Assembly: GCF_050278625.1 (NCBI RefSeq)
Contig: NZ_JBNNTI010000015.1
Coordinates: 14,956 to 78,955 of the forward strand
Direction: 5' to 3'
DNA from: Viridibacillus sp050278625
GTDB taxonomy: Bacteria > Bacillota > Bacilli > Bacillales_A > Planococcaceae
Length of the DNA stretch: 64,000 bases
Shown in pieces: positions 1 through 8,429 of the stretch. A program made the position numbers and the translations under genes. The notes under the pieces were generated by a model. It was not told where the DNA came from. It did not search any database and worked only from the letters and a program-made list of their open reading frames with translations. Position 1 is the first letter of the stretch. Every line of letters starts with the position of its first letter.

Positions 1-39
1 GTTCTTATTAAGATAATTCCTTTTTAAATTGAATAAATG

Positions 40-525
40 TTACAGTTCTCTATTTTTTTCTAACCACTCATCACTATTCCATTCGGGAGACATACCGCCT
101 ATAGGTGGAATAGAGAAACTTCCATCATTTGATTGAACAAATCCCAGTAAAACGTTACCTTCGATAAGATTTCTCCAAGAATTTAATTGGATAATATCTA
201 AAATATCATAAGCAAGCTCAGGGTGCCTTTTAGTGAAAATATCATAGTTTTTAAAGGTTAGAATAAAGCCTTTTTTCTTAGGCACTATGTCTGATAAACA
301 ATCATTAAAAGCATCTAAATTTTTACCATAGTAATCAGGGAAGTTAAGCGTATTTGCAATCTCTTCGTGAAATTTTTCCTCATTCCAAAGGATACAGTCA
401 AAACTATATATTTCAAAACCCTCACGTTTTAATTGTTGTAAATTTCGCTCCATAATCTTTGTTTTCCAAAATAAAATAATACTGCCATTTTGTATAAGTT
501 CACGCCATTTCTCCAGTTTACCCAC
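40..525 (-). CDS. Barstar-family protein
   Basis: A 161-residue soluble protein. Residues about 35-90 resemble barstar, the intracellular inhibitor that plugs the active site of the secreted ribonuclease barnase: a short strand, an acidic W-N-E-E-K-F-H-E-E-I helix, then the typical P-D-Y-Y-G-K-N-L-D-A-F-N-D-C-L segment. It is longer than classic barstar (about 90 residues), with an extra C-terminal part rich in W, P and G that I do not recognise. No barnase-like RNase gene lies beside it, so it may be an orphan immunity gene or a barstar-like protein with another target. It is read away from the next gene and shares no operon. Confidence 0.8.
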   Translation of the reverse strand: MGKLEKWRELIQNGSIILFWKTKIMERNLQQLKREGFEIYSFDCILWNEEKFHEEIANTLNFPDYYGKNLDAFNDCLSDIVPKKKGFILTFKNYDIFTKRHPELAYDILDIIQLNSWRNLIEGNVLLGFVQSNDGSFSIPPIGGMSPEWNSDEWLEKNREL

Positions 526-615
526 TATTTTGCACCTACCAATTTCAATTTTTCTTCTAGAACTAACCGGTCTATTTTCCTGAGATTATTGTAAAATACT
601 TTTTTGGTTAATTCA

Positions 616-633
616 ATCTGTATCGGTACAGAT
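616..633. promoter_or_regulatory. Inverted repeat, candidate operator
   Basis: ATCTGTA-tcgg-TACAGAT is a perfect 7-bp inverted repeat about 85 bp upstream of the first DMT permease. A second GTACCGG-like half-site lies near 680. EamA permeases are often controlled by MocR/GntR-type regulators, but no such regulator is in view, so the function is inferred. Confidence 0.35.
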
Positions 634-716
634 GTGTTTTTTTGTAGTCGTCTAAATATGTGTTTTTTAATACGATAGTTGTACCGGCCGGATTAATCGA
701 AAAGAGGTAATATCGT

Positions 717-1628
717 ATGAAAGAAATAAAAAAAGCGTATATCGCGGCAATTATATATGCCCTTATAATTGGACTTTCCTTTATGTTTGTCAAAATTGCA
801 CTAACGGTGGCAAGTCCATTAGATACACTGGCACATCGTTTTACAATTGCATGGATTGTAGCAACGATTTATCTATTCTTTAATAGAAGCAAATTACAAA
901 TAGAGTGGAAGGATTTGCAGAGAATTCTACCTTTAGCATTGCTTTACCCAATATTGTTTTTTACTTTTCAAGTATTTGGTCTAGCTCGTACTTCGTCTTC
1001 AGAAGCAGGAATTATTCAAGCGACCATTCCGATCTTTACATTACTTTTCGCTAGTTTATTATTGAAAGAAAAAACTTCATTTAAACAGCTTGTATGTGTT
1101 AGCTTGTCAGTACTTGGAGTCATCTTCATTTTCATGATGAACGGGGCAGGGGCAGCTAAGGTTAGCTTTATCGGAAGTGGATTTATCTTGTTATCAGCTA
1201 TTACATCAGCACTTTATAATGTTTTTGCAAGAAAGTTAACGCAACAGTATTCATTATTTACTTTAACGTATATAATGACACTTTTTGGATTTATCGGATT
1301 TAACGCTATAGCCATGAGTATGAATGTTATCCATGGTACTACGAAACAATTCTTTCAACCTTTTCTGCACTTAGATTTTGTTTTAGCTATTATCTATTTA
1401 GGTATTCTTTCTTCACTTATTACTTCGTTTTTATCTAATTATGCCTTATCTAAAATGGCAGCATCTAAAATGAGTGTTTTCAGTAATGTTGCGACGCTCA
1501 TTACGATTTTAGCAGGAGTTCTTTTTCTACAAGAGGAATTTCACTATTATCATTTAATAGGAGCAATAGTGATCATAATCGGAGTCATAGGGACAAATTA
1601 TTTTGGGAGAGTGGTAAAAAAGGATTGA
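717..1628 (+). CDS. EamA/DMT-family permease
   Basis: A 303-residue integral membrane protein with about ten hydrophobic helices in two five-helix halves, the layout of the EamA (drug/metabolite transporter) family. The A-R-T-S-S-S-E-A-G-I-I-Q-A-T-I-P-I-F segment in the first half and S-K-M-A-A-S-K-M-S-V-F near the end of the second are typical. Members export amino acids, metabolites or drugs; the substrate cannot be read from sequence. The ATG follows AAGAGGT with normal spacing. An inverted repeat in the upstream region may be its operator. The gene is monocistronic as far as seen. Confidence 0.85.
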   Translation: MKEIKKAYIAAIIYALIIGLSFMFVKIALTVASPLDTLAHRFTIAWIVATIYLFFNRSKLQIEWKDLQRILPLALLYPILFFTFQVFGLARTSSSEAGIIQATIPIFTLLFASLLLKEKTSFKQLVCVSLSVLGVIFIFMMNGAGAAKVSFIGSGFILLSAITSALYNVFARKLTQQYSLFTLTYIMTLFGFIGFNAIAMSMNVIHGTTKQFFQPFLHLDFVLAIIYLGILSSLITSFLSNYALSKMAASKMSVFSNVATLITILAGVLFLQEEFHYYHLIGAIVIIIGVIGTNYFGRVVKKD

Positions 1629-1768
1629 GGTTAAAAAAGGGTATAGTAAAAGACGTATGACCAGTACTAATAATTCAAATCTCAATCGACTTCGTTGTTA
1701 TCAAAAAACTGTAAACTTTATCAATTATGTATCATGTAATTTTGTTATACTAATATAGAGGTGTTTAC

Positions 1769-2185
1769 ATGAGTATGTTTTGGTTAATTTTTATAATCGC
1801 TATTGTTTTAACGATTTTCAGTATTTTTTGCATTTATCTTATGATAGTAGACTTTGAAGAACGTGATATTAAAACTCTGTTAAGAACTGTATTTTCAATA
1901 TTAGGGGCGATATTTTTATTTACGATAACCCTCCCAACAATTCCTAAAATAATTAAGCATCAAACAACTGTATCTGAGGGGAATTGCTCTGTTTATACTA
2001 CAGAATCAAGAGGTAACAATAGCTTGAATATTCGACTTGGAGAACAATATTTTACTGATCAAGGTCATTTTGATATAAAAGATGGTTCGTATTATTGTAA
2101 AGTAACGCATTATGAAAATACAGAATGGCCTACTGATATAAAAATTTATAATAAACAAGGTGGAAAAATTGTAATTTCTTATTGA
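1769..2185 (+). CDS. Hypothetical membrane protein
   Basis: A 138-residue protein of unknown function. Two hydrophobic segments (about residues 4-28 and 38-60) are followed by a soluble C-terminal domain of about 75 residues with two cysteines. Two helices of this kind with a C-terminal domain suggest a small anchored protein whose tail may be outside. The ATG is preceded by GAGGTG. A strong terminator follows at once, so the gene is probably transcribed alone. I recognise no family. Confidence 0.6.
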   Translation: MSMFWLIFIIAIVLTIFSIFCIYLMIVDFEERDIKTLLRTVFSILGAIFLFTITLPTIPKIIKHQTTVSEGNCSVYTTESRGNNSLNIRLGEQYFTDQGHFDIKDGSYYCKVTHYENTEWPTDIKIYNKQGGKIVISY

Positions 2186-2213
2186 GCAGCGATATTATGT
2201 CGCTGCTCTTTTA
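2184..2213 (+). terminator. Rho-independent terminator
   Basis: A 9-bp stem GAGCAGCGA/TCGCTGCTC with a short loop, followed by TTTTAT, overlaps the stop of the preceding hypothetical gene. Confidence 0.85.
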
Positions 2214-2347
2214 TATTTCAATAATGTTTTATATGGTAGAAGCATATTCTAAAGTAAGTAATTAATATTTCAATTACTTTTCCAAATAGAATGACACCAT
2301 TGTAATTTTCCAATGTTAAATAGTATTTAAGAAGAAAGGGAGTTCAA

Positions 2348-2719
2348 TTGAAGAAGGAAATGGTTATTCTCATGTTCTTCAGCTGTTTATCAACCTTGTT
2401 ATTTGGGTGCGCAAGTGAAGAAGAGCGTATTGATGTGACATTTGAATTATCAAATGATATTAAAAAGAAAGTAACTCACGTAGCAAAAGATTATCTTATC
2501 AAAAATAATTGTGGTACATCTGAGAGCATTCAAATTGGTACTGCCGATATTACTGACCATTTAGTTGATGCATTGGACGAAATTTCAAATCAAAAAGATA
2601 TTGGTCAAGTAGTATATAAAGTAACTTTCAAAGATAAAATCAATGTTGACACCGGGTTACCGAAAGTTTTAATCGATAAAGATAATAATCGTGTAGTTGG
2701 GTTTTTAGTAGCTAAGTGA
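2348..2719 (+). CDS. Small putative lipoprotein
   Basis: A 123-residue protein with a short charged N-terminus, a hydrophobic stretch and an L-F-G-C lipobox (cysteine about residue 21), so it is probably lipid-anchored on the outer face of the membrane. The mature part is charged and shows no domain I recognise. The start is TTG at 2348, chosen because AAAGGGAG lies five bases upstream and no ATG is suitably placed. Its neighbours give no functional clue. Confidence 0.65.
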   Translation: MKKEMVILMFFSCLSTLLFGCASEEERIDVTFELSNDIKKKVTHVAKDYLIKNNCGTSESIQIGTADITDHLVDALDEISNQKDIGQVVYKVTFKDKINVDTGLPKVLIDKDNNRVVGFLVAK

Positions 2720-2835
2720 GCAATGGATTTCTATAACATTTCTTGAACAATAAAAAAGATCAACCAGTAAATACTGGATGACCCTGTAATTCATATGGTG
2801 AATTTTGATGAAATAGGCTGTGTATATTGCATGTG

Positions 2836-3693
2836 CTATTTTTTAAAAGCGTACCCCATGCCTAAAAACGTTAGTAGAATCCCAAGTATCTGGTATGTAT
2901 CAGGATGATAACCTGTAAGTAGCACATCCAACAAAATTGCAACCGCTGGATCAAGAAAAACAAGTATAGCAATGGTTTGTGCTTTTAAACCTCTTAGACT
3001 ACTAAAGAACAAGTAGAAAACAAATCCTGTATGAACAAATCCAGTTAATAAAATATATCCCCAATTCCCAACGCTCAACTGGCTAAATTTTGTCCAATCT
3101 ATTAATGGTAATAACAATACAACACCAAGACTTGTCTGAATGATTGTGAGTAAAATGGGATCGAGCGTACGAATGGCTTTTCCTGTTAAGGTTGTAAGCG
3201 CATAAAAAAATGCTGCTCCAAACGCCCACAGAACGCCTGTTGATAAGAAATCATCGAATGAAGAGTGTTGCTGAATTCCTCCGACGAGTAACGTTCCTAT
3301 GAAGCAAGTAACAATCGCAATACCTGCGGGGAGAGTAATTTTTTCTTTAAATAGTAGAGAACCAAGTATAAGTACAAGAACAGGTGCTAAATGATAAATA
3401 GAGACTGCTACTGTGATAGACATTAATTCAAAGGAACGAAAGAACAAGACCCAATTCACAATAAGAAAAAAACCACATAACAATGCAAATAAATAATCTT
3501 TTCTGAGGGCAGGCTCTTGATTTTTCTCCGCTCTTTTTCGTCGTCCAAGCCACCATACAAATCCTAATAGAAGACTTGCACAAAGACAACGAATGAATAC
3601 TAACTCAATTGACGGCAAATTTGTCTTTACAGAAAAATATCCGATAGATCCGAAAATAACCATTGATGCAGCGAATTTTAAAGGGGCATTCAT
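2836..3693 (-). CDS. EamA/DMT-family permease
   Basis: A 285-residue permease with ten predicted helices in two EamA repeats. The F-F-R-S-F-E-L-M-S-I-T-V-A-V-S-I-Y-H-L-A-P-V segment near residue 90 is typical of amino-acid/metabolite efflux DMTs. The start has AGAGGAG upstream. It lies 68 bp downstream of the TrmB-type regulator on the same strand. A perfect 24-bp palindrome sits between the two, immediately upstream of this gene, and a related site precedes the regulator. I infer that the TrmB protein controls this permease; the substrate is unknown. Confidence 0.85.
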   Translation of the reverse strand: MNAPLKFAASMVIFGSIGYFSVKTNLPSIELVFIRCLCASLLLGFVWWLGRRKRAEKNQEPALRKDYLFALLCGFFLIVNWVLFFRSFELMSITVAVSIYHLAPVLVLILGSLLFKEKITLPAGIAIVTCFIGTLLVGGIQQHSSFDDFLSTGVLWAFGAAFFYALTTLTGKAIRTLDPILLTIIQTSLGVVLLLPLIDWTKFSQLSVGNWGYILLTGFVHTGFVFYLFFSSLRGLKAQTIAILVFLDPAVAILLDVLLTGYHPDTYQILGILLTFLGMGYAFKK

Positions 3694-3713
3694 AATAAAA
3701 CTCCTCTCATTAT

Positions 3714-3737
3714 TAGTAGTTATAATTATAACTACTA
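3714..3737. promoter_or_regulatory. Perfect 24-bp palindrome, probable TrmB operator
   Basis: The sequence is TAGTAGTTATAA followed by its exact reverse complement, directly upstream of the DMT permease. The same AGTAGTTA-N6-TAACYACT geometry recurs before the trmB-like gene at 4594-4615, which points to one regulator binding both. Confidence 0.6.
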
Positions 3738-3761
3738 TGTTTTTAGTGAAAAAAAACGGCC

Positions 3762-4574
3762 TTACTCAGGACGCTTTTTACCTGTCATAACATGGATTAG
3801 ATCTTCTCTAGATTTCCAAAGTTTCTCCAGCTTTTCTGGTCCATACGCACTTATGACTTCTTCAACCATGATGTCATGTCGAATGTATTCAGTAGCGACT
3901 AATACGAGCGCAGGATCTTTTGATTTAATAGCCCATTCTGATCCGCGGTCACTAAACTTCGCAATCAATGCCTCTTCATTGTCTCGAATAAGTATCGTTA
4001 AATAGCCACCCATTCTATCACTGACAATCTCTGGAGGCATGTAGTTATGATGGTATGTATGACCGAAAGAAACTTCTTCCGCACTGAAAAGAACTGCAAA
4101 GACTGGAATTTCTTTTTCCTTTTCTCGAATAGGAACTTCAATCTTCGGCAAGATGTGTGACCAAGCCGATAACCAAATTTCTTTTTTTGCACTGCGTATC
4201 ATCGAAATCATTTCCTGTACGATGTGATCGAATTGGAAAATTCTGCTGATGACATCAATTTTTTGATCACTTTCTAGTGCATTTAATGACTCTTCTAACG
4301 ATTCAAACGACGTATCTAACTCTTCTCTAAGTCTAGTGAGAAGTTGTTTAGGATTAACTGGTACATAAACAATGGGGTCTGATGGGACTGTTTGAATAGC
4401 TCCTTTATCAAGCAATTTCCCTAGTACTTCATAAATCATTGATCTAGGCACGCCTGATTGCTTACTAAGTTCATATCCTGTAATTGACGGGCTCTTTAAC
4501 AAGCCTATGTAAGCCTTGCATTCATACTTAGAAAAGCCAAGTTTTTGCAATTCATCTATAGCTTTCTCTTCCAT
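3762..4574 (-). CDS. TrmB-family transcriptional regulator
   Basis: A 270-residue regulator. Residues 5-75 form the TrmB winged helix-turn-helix (L-G-F-S-K-Y-E-C-K-A-Y, then G-Y-E-L-S-K-Q-S-G-V-P-R-S-M-I-Y-E-V as the recognition region). A short coiled linker follows (about 85-110) and then the C-terminal effector domain found in TrmB proteins, which in known members binds sugars or other small ligands. It is upstream of the EamA permease on the same strand. Palindromes before both genes suggest autoregulation and local control. The ligand is not predictable. Confidence 0.8.
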   Translation of the reverse strand: MEEKAIDELQKLGFSKYECKAYIGLLKSPSITGYELSKQSGVPRSMIYEVLGKLLDKGAIQTVPSDPIVYVPVNPKQLLTRLREELDTSFESLEESLNALESDQKIDVISRIFQFDHIVQEMISMIRSAKKEIWLSAWSHILPKIEVPIREKEKEIPVFAVLFSAEEVSFGHTYHHNYMPPEIVSDRMGGYLTILIRDNEEALIAKFSDRGSEWAIKSKDPALVLVATEYIRHDIMVEEVISAYGPEKLEKLWKSREDLIHVMTGKKRPE

Positions 4575-4593
4575 TAACTTCTCCTCCTTACAA

Positions 4594-4615
4594 AGTAGTT
4601 ATGTTACTAACCACT
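4594..4615. promoter_or_regulatory. Second TrmB-like operator
   Basis: AGTAGTTA-tgttac-TAACCACT, an 8-6-8 inverted repeat with one mismatch, lies about 20 bp upstream of the trmB-like start. Its arms match the 24-bp palindrome at 3714-3737 apart from one base. Confidence 0.55.
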
Positions 4616-4752
4616 ATAAAATAACGATGCTTATTTGTCTAGTAATATTATTGTTAAGCTAATAAGACAGATTAGTAGAATAGAATAAAATCCATATATG
4701 TTATAATTTTAATGTTTAGAATTTTAGCTATATTAAGGAGGTTACAAACCCA

Positions 4753-6333
4753 ATGTCATTCCAAGATATAAACGAATTTTTAATCGAACAAAATAAAAGT
4801 ATGGAGTCACTCTATAAACCAGTTCTATTTAATCATTGGATGTCTGCAACAACAGGCAAAAAAGAGTGGAGTGAAAAACACGAAAGAGCCCTAAGCGAAT
4901 ATTTTGATAATTTTTCTGAGCAAGAAACATTTAGAAAGATATTATCATATAAAAAGGAGAACAATCTTACACCCATTCAAGTTCGCCAATTAGGCGACCT
5001 ATATTATAAAGGAATTAAAAATCAACTTGATAAAAGTGAAGTGGCTAAAACATTAGAACTTGAAAAAGATATTTCACAAATATTTAACACGTATAGACCT
5101 ACGTTGGTGGGAAAAGAAGTAACAAACAATGAGTTGCTGGATATTCTTAAAAACAGTAATCAAAATGAACAAAGAAAAGAAGCTTGGCTTGCAAGTAAAC
5201 AAGTGGGAAAAGAAATTGAAAATAATCTCCTGAAATTAATACATAAAAGGAATAGAGATGCACAAGCATTGGGGTTTGATAATTTTTATCAGATGAGTTT
5301 AATAACCCAAGAGTTGGATATCGATACGGTATTTAATACATTTAAACAATTAAAAAATCTATCAGATGAACCGTTTCGTAAAATTAAGGGTGAAATAGAC
5401 GAAGAATGGGCAGAAAAAATGAGTATTCAAATAGAAGAACTACGCCCTTGGCATTATGTTGATCCGTTTTTTCAAGAAGCTCCTCCCGTTAGCGGAGTCG
5501 ATTTAGACAAATTTTATGAAGGTAAGGATTTAGAAAAGGTTGTTAATAGAACATTTAATGCTATGGGATTAAATATTGAAGACATTCTTCGAAGAAGTGA
5601 TTTGTACCCACGTGAGAATAAAAACCCATTTGGATTTTGTACCGATGTTGACCGTAAAGGGGACATAAGAGTTTTAGTGAACATGGATGAAAGTGTATTT
5701 TGGGCAACTGCTCTACTACACGAGTTCGGACATGCTGCTTATTTTAAATATATTGATCATGATTTACCATTTATTTTACGTTTCCATTCACATTCATTAA
5801 CTACTGAAGCCATAGCATTGTTTTTCGGAAGGATGAATAAAACTTTGGCGTGGCAAATGCGGTTTCTGGATTTAACAGAAGAACAATTATTAGGTGAAAT
5901 TCCTGCTATTGAAAAAATGCTTCAACGTCAAATGTTAGTCTCTGCAAGATGGATAATCACTTTTGTCTTTTTCGAAAGAGAACTATACGAAAATCCGGAA
6001 CAGGACTTAAATAAATTATGGTGGAATATTGTAAAGGAAATACAGTTTGTTAATCCTCCTGAAGATACAAGTTATCCCGATTGGGCATCAAAAATGCACT
6101 TTTCATTAGCTCCAGTCTCTTATCAAGACTATTTGTTAGGTGAATTAACAGCATCACAACTTCAACATTTTATTGAAAATAATATTTCTCCTGATCTATT
6201 CAAACCAGAAGTAGGTAATTATTTAAAAGAAAATTTCTTTAAATACGGAGCTTCTTTACATTGGAATGAAAAAATAAAAAAGGCTACTGGAGAATATTTA
6301 AATCCAGTTCACTTTATAAAACAATTCTTTTAA
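4753..6333 (+). CDS. M3/M2-like zinc metallopeptidase
   Basis: A 526-residue, mostly helical protein with no signal peptide, so it is probably cytosolic. The zinc site is L-L-H-E-F-G-H (H323, E324, H327), with the third ligand likely E352 in T-T-E-A-I-A-L-F-F. This arrangement is that of gluzincin peptidases of the M3 (oligopeptidase) and M2 (ACE-like) families, which cut short peptides. The length fits an M3-type bacterial oligopeptidase. The ATG has AAGGAGG upstream. A strong terminator follows, so the gene stands alone. M3 against M2 is not settled by eye. Confidence 0.8.
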   Translation: MSFQDINEFLIEQNKSMESLYKPVLFNHWMSATTGKKEWSEKHERALSEYFDNFSEQETFRKILSYKKENNLTPIQVRQLGDLYYKGIKNQLDKSEVAKTLELEKDISQIFNTYRPTLVGKEVTNNELLDILKNSNQNEQRKEAWLASKQVGKEIENNLLKLIHKRNRDAQALGFDNFYQMSLITQELDIDTVFNTFKQLKNLSDEPFRKIKGEIDEEWAEKMSIQIEELRPWHYVDPFFQEAPPVSGVDLDKFYEGKDLEKVVNRTFNAMGLNIEDILRRSDLYPRENKNPFGFCTDVDRKGDIRVLVNMDESVFWATALLHEFGHAAYFKYIDHDLPFILRFHSHSLTTEAIALFFGRMNKTLAWQMRFLDLTEEQLLGEIPAIEKMLQRQMLVSARWIITFVFFERELYENPEQDLNKLWWNIVKEIQFVNPPEDTSYPDWASKMHFSLAPVSYQDYLLGELTASQLQHFIENNISPDLFKPEVGNYLKENFFKYGASLHWNEKIKKATGEYLNPVHFIKQFF

Positions 6334-6370
6334 TCCCATTTCAAAGTTACATATCCTTGTTAAGCTAACG

Positions 6371-6419
6371 CTGTAGAAAAACTCGAAAAAAACGAGTTTT
6401 CTACAGTCTTTTTATTTTT
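6371..6419 (+). terminator. Terminator hairpin at the edge of a repeat
   Basis: CTGTAGAAAA-ctcg...cgag-TTTTCTACAG is followed by TCTTTTTATTTTT. It ends the peptidase gene. Nearly the same hairpin with its T-tract borders the GC-rich repeat fragment at 47.4 kb, so it may travel with that repeat. Confidence 0.8.
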
Positions 6420-6434
6420 AAACAAGATAGATCA

Positions 6435-6566
6435 AGTTTTCCGAAGCTTACCGCTCGCTTTCCGCGGGCGAGCGCCGAGCCGCTTCGTCGCTATGCTCCT
6501 GCAGGGTCTCGTCTGTCTCGCTTTTCCCGCAGGAGTCGAGCGGACGCTTCTCCAAACCAATAAAGT
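6435..6566. repeat. GC-rich dispersed repeat, type A copy 1
   Basis: An abruptly GC-rich block in AT-rich DNA. It contains the inverted repeats CGCTCGC...GCGAGCG and CTCCTGC...GCAGGAG, so a transcript would form two stable hairpins. Near-identical copies lie at 6979-7108 and about 22838-22965, with an inverted fragment at 47388-47440. Related but distinct type B copies lie near 8.3 and 60.7 kb. It codes for nothing recognisable; a MITE-like or other small mobile repeat is possible. Confidence 0.8.
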
Positions 6567-6582
6567 ATTTGACGAGAAAGCT

Positions 6583-6690
6583 AAATCAAGAACGTGAACA
6601 ACTAGAGATAATTACAATTGAACGACTTGTTCCACAAGACATTTAGTTCACAAATTGTATACTGCTTTTTTAGACAAATAAAAGGAATTC
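6583..6690 (+). pseudogene. Transposase N-terminal scrap 1
   Basis: The reading I-I-T-I-E-R-L-V-P-Q-D followed by a stop matches the start of IS1182/IS5-like transposases (the L-V-P-x-D-H-L-x-R-K-I region). Only about 25 codons remain. Equivalent scraps follow the other type A repeats at 7.15 and 23.03 kb. Confidence 0.5.
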
Positions 6691-6746
6691 GCATTAACAT
6701 TGCCGGGAAATTCGAAAACATTATAATTATATTTATTGGAAATTTA

Positions 6747-6895
6747 AGGGGATGGAGTATTGCGTACGGTTAATGGTGTATTTGAAAGCTGAAGGGTCTA
6801 AAACTATCTGATGAAAAAGAGATTTACGTGACAACTATCAATTCAAACCTCTTTTACCGGGATCGGGTAAAACTTACTATAGCTAGAGAAGATGA
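6747..6895 (+). pseudogene. Truncated copy of the GNAT gene start
   Basis: This stretch repeats the leader and first codons of the GNAT gene at 7393: the same GTACGGTTAATGGTGTAT leader, then GTGACAACTATCAATTC against ATGACAACCATCAATTC, up to A-R-E-D-D, after which homology ends. It is the 3' end of a diverged tandem duplication with a period of about 545 bp covering repeat, transposase scrap and GNAT start. Confidence 0.75.
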
Positions 6896-6916
6896 TAATA
6901 AAATTGATGCTTCAGG

Positions 6917-6960
6917 CCATAGATAAATTCGGAAAAATTCGAGTTTATCTATGGTCATTT
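6917..6960 (+). terminator. Terminator-like hairpin
   Basis: CCATAGATAAA...TTTATCTATGG is followed by TCATTTTATTTTT. It sits at the edge of the second type A repeat, in the same place as the hairpin at 6371-6419 relative to the first copy, though the stem sequence differs. Confidence 0.65.
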
Positions 6961-6978
6961 TATTTTTATAAAGGATAG

Positions 6979-7108
6979 ATCAGGTTATCCAAAGCTTACC
7001 GCTCGCTTTCCGCGGGCGAGCGCCGAGCCGCTTCGTCGCTACACTCCTGCAGGGTCTCGTCTGTCTCGCTTTTCCCCAGGAGTCAAACGGACGCTTCTCC
7101 AAACCAAT
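6979..7108. repeat. GC-rich dispersed repeat, type A copy 2
   Basis: Second copy of the type A block, nearly identical to copy 1 through the GC-rich core, with small losses (for example TTTTCCCCAGGAGTC against TTTTCCCGCAGGAGTC). It forms part of the tandem duplication with 6.4-6.9 kb. Confidence 0.8.
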
Positions 7109-7127
7109 AAAGTATTTACGAGAAAGC

Positions 7128-7245
7128 TAATTCAATAATGCGAACAACTAGGGATAATTAGATAATTACAATTGAACAACTTGTTCCACAAGACAGACCA
7201 TTTAGTTCGCAAATTGTTTACTGCTTTTTTAGACAAATAAAAAGA
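7128..7245 (+). pseudogene. Transposase N-terminal scrap 2
   Basis: Reads T-I-E-Q-L-V-P-Q-D, then after a one-base shift D-H-L-V-R-K-L-F-T-A-F-L-D. This reconstructs the conserved N-terminus of IS1182/IS5-like transposases. Stops and frameshifts show it is dead. Confidence 0.55.
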
Positions 7246-7392
7246 AATCCGTATTTATTATTGATGGAAAATTCGAAAAACATTATTATTGTATTAATTG
7301 GAAATTTAAGGGGGATGAGGTATTGAGTACGGTTAATGGTGTATTAGAAAGCTGAAAGTTCTATAAAACTATCTAATGAGAAGGAGATTCAC

Positions 7393-7953
7393 ATGACAAC
7401 CATCAATTCTAATCTTTTTTATGGAGATCAGGTAAAACTTACTATAGCTAGAGAAGAAGATGTTAATATTATGTTGAGATGGGGAGAAGATGATGAATAT
7501 CTACGTAATGTAGATACAGAAATGGCTCTACCGAAAACAAAAGAACAATGGGCATCTGAAGGGAAATCGAATGCAAATGAAGTGTATTTCCGACTGAGAA
7601 CAATTGTGGATGATCATTTAATCGGATTTGTGGCAATTCATAGCATTGAATGGAACAATCGTGCTGGACTTATGGCAATTGGGATAGGAGATTCTTCTAA
7701 TCGTAATAAAGGCTATGGTTCAGATGCGTTGAAACTGATTCTTCGTTATGCTTTTCATGAATTAAATTTGGATCGAGTTGGGTTGGAAGTTATTGAATAC
7801 AACAAAGGTGGAATAAGAGCCTACGAAAAAGTTGGTTTTCAACAGGAAGGTAGAAAGAGATCGGTAGTTTATCGAGATGGAAAAAGATACGATATTATAG
7901 TTATGGGCGTTTTAAGGCATGAATGGGAAGCTATTCATAAGATAATCGAGTAA
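7393..7953 (+). CDS. GNAT-family N-acetyltransferase
   Basis: A 186-residue acetyltransferase of the RimJ/RimL-like GNAT group. The acetyl-CoA binding segment (motif A) is visible as I-G-D-S-S-N-R-N-K-G-Y-G-S-D-A-L-K near residues 98-114, and the C-terminal N-K-G-G-I-R-A-Y-E-K-V-G-F motif follows. Such enzymes acetylate amines on proteins, amino acids or antibiotics; the acceptor is unknown. GAGAAGGAG precedes the ATG. A truncated copy of its first codons lies 545 bp upstream. A two-part hairpin downstream probably ends transcription. Confidence 0.85.
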   Translation: MTTINSNLFYGDQVKLTIAREEDVNIMLRWGEDDEYLRNVDTEMALPKTKEQWASEGKSNANEVYFRLRTIVDDHLIGFVAIHSIEWNNRAGLMAIGIGDSSNRNKGYGSDALKLILRYAFHELNLDRVGLEVIEYNKGGIRAYEKVGFQQEGRKRSVVYRDGKRYDIIVMGVLRHEWEAIHKIIE

Positions 7954-8011
7954 ATGTTGAGTCCAATTATAAAAAAAAGAAGGGATTTTATATTTACTGT
8001 AACCTTCACAT

Positions 8012-8076
8012 AAAAACACCTCACGTTGGTTTTTAAAGGTAGGATACCTATTTTTTCAACGAAAGGTGTTTTTATT
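8012..8076. terminator. Terminator with internal hairpin
   Basis: AAAAACACCT...AGGTGTTTTTAT form the outer stem, with AGGTA/TACCT nested inside. The A-rich and T-rich flanks would allow function in both directions. It lies 58 bp after the GNAT gene. Confidence 0.7.
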
Positions 8077-8147
8077 TGTCTCCTATTTTTAGGTCAGTGC
8101 AGTTCGATTTTGAACAGAAAGTGCCGTTGTTTTTTTGGTATTTTCCT

Positions 8148-8428
8148 TATTCTTCATTATTATGGGTTAGATGTGAATCGGAAAGAATGAAAAACTCAGA
8201 AAAATGATAAAACTAGTTGATTGGAGTGCAGGCGGCGACTCCTTGGGGAACTAGCGAACATCTTGAGACCCCGCAGGAACGTTAGCGACGAGGAGGCTCA
8301 AGGTTCGTCCCCAGGAAAGCGTCCGCCGGAACGGAAATTAACGGCATCGAAGAAAAAGCCATGGCAGAAACGATTAATCGTTTCCGCCATGGCTAAAATT
8401 CATTTTATGGACTTTTTCAGTGCCCTCG
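8148..8428. repeat. Palindromic dispersed repeat, type B copy 1
   Basis: About 270 bp matching the reverse complement of about 60619-60900. The core holds a near-perfect palindrome (AGCCATGGCAGAAACG then CGTTTCCGCCATGGCT around ATTAAT), and the GC-rich half shares GGACGCTTTCC, TCGTCGCTA and CTCCAATCAAC with the type A repeat at 22.9 kb. An open frame across it is chance: it is mirrored in the other copy, has no ribosome site and no family. Confidence 0.8.
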
Positions 8429-8429
8429 A

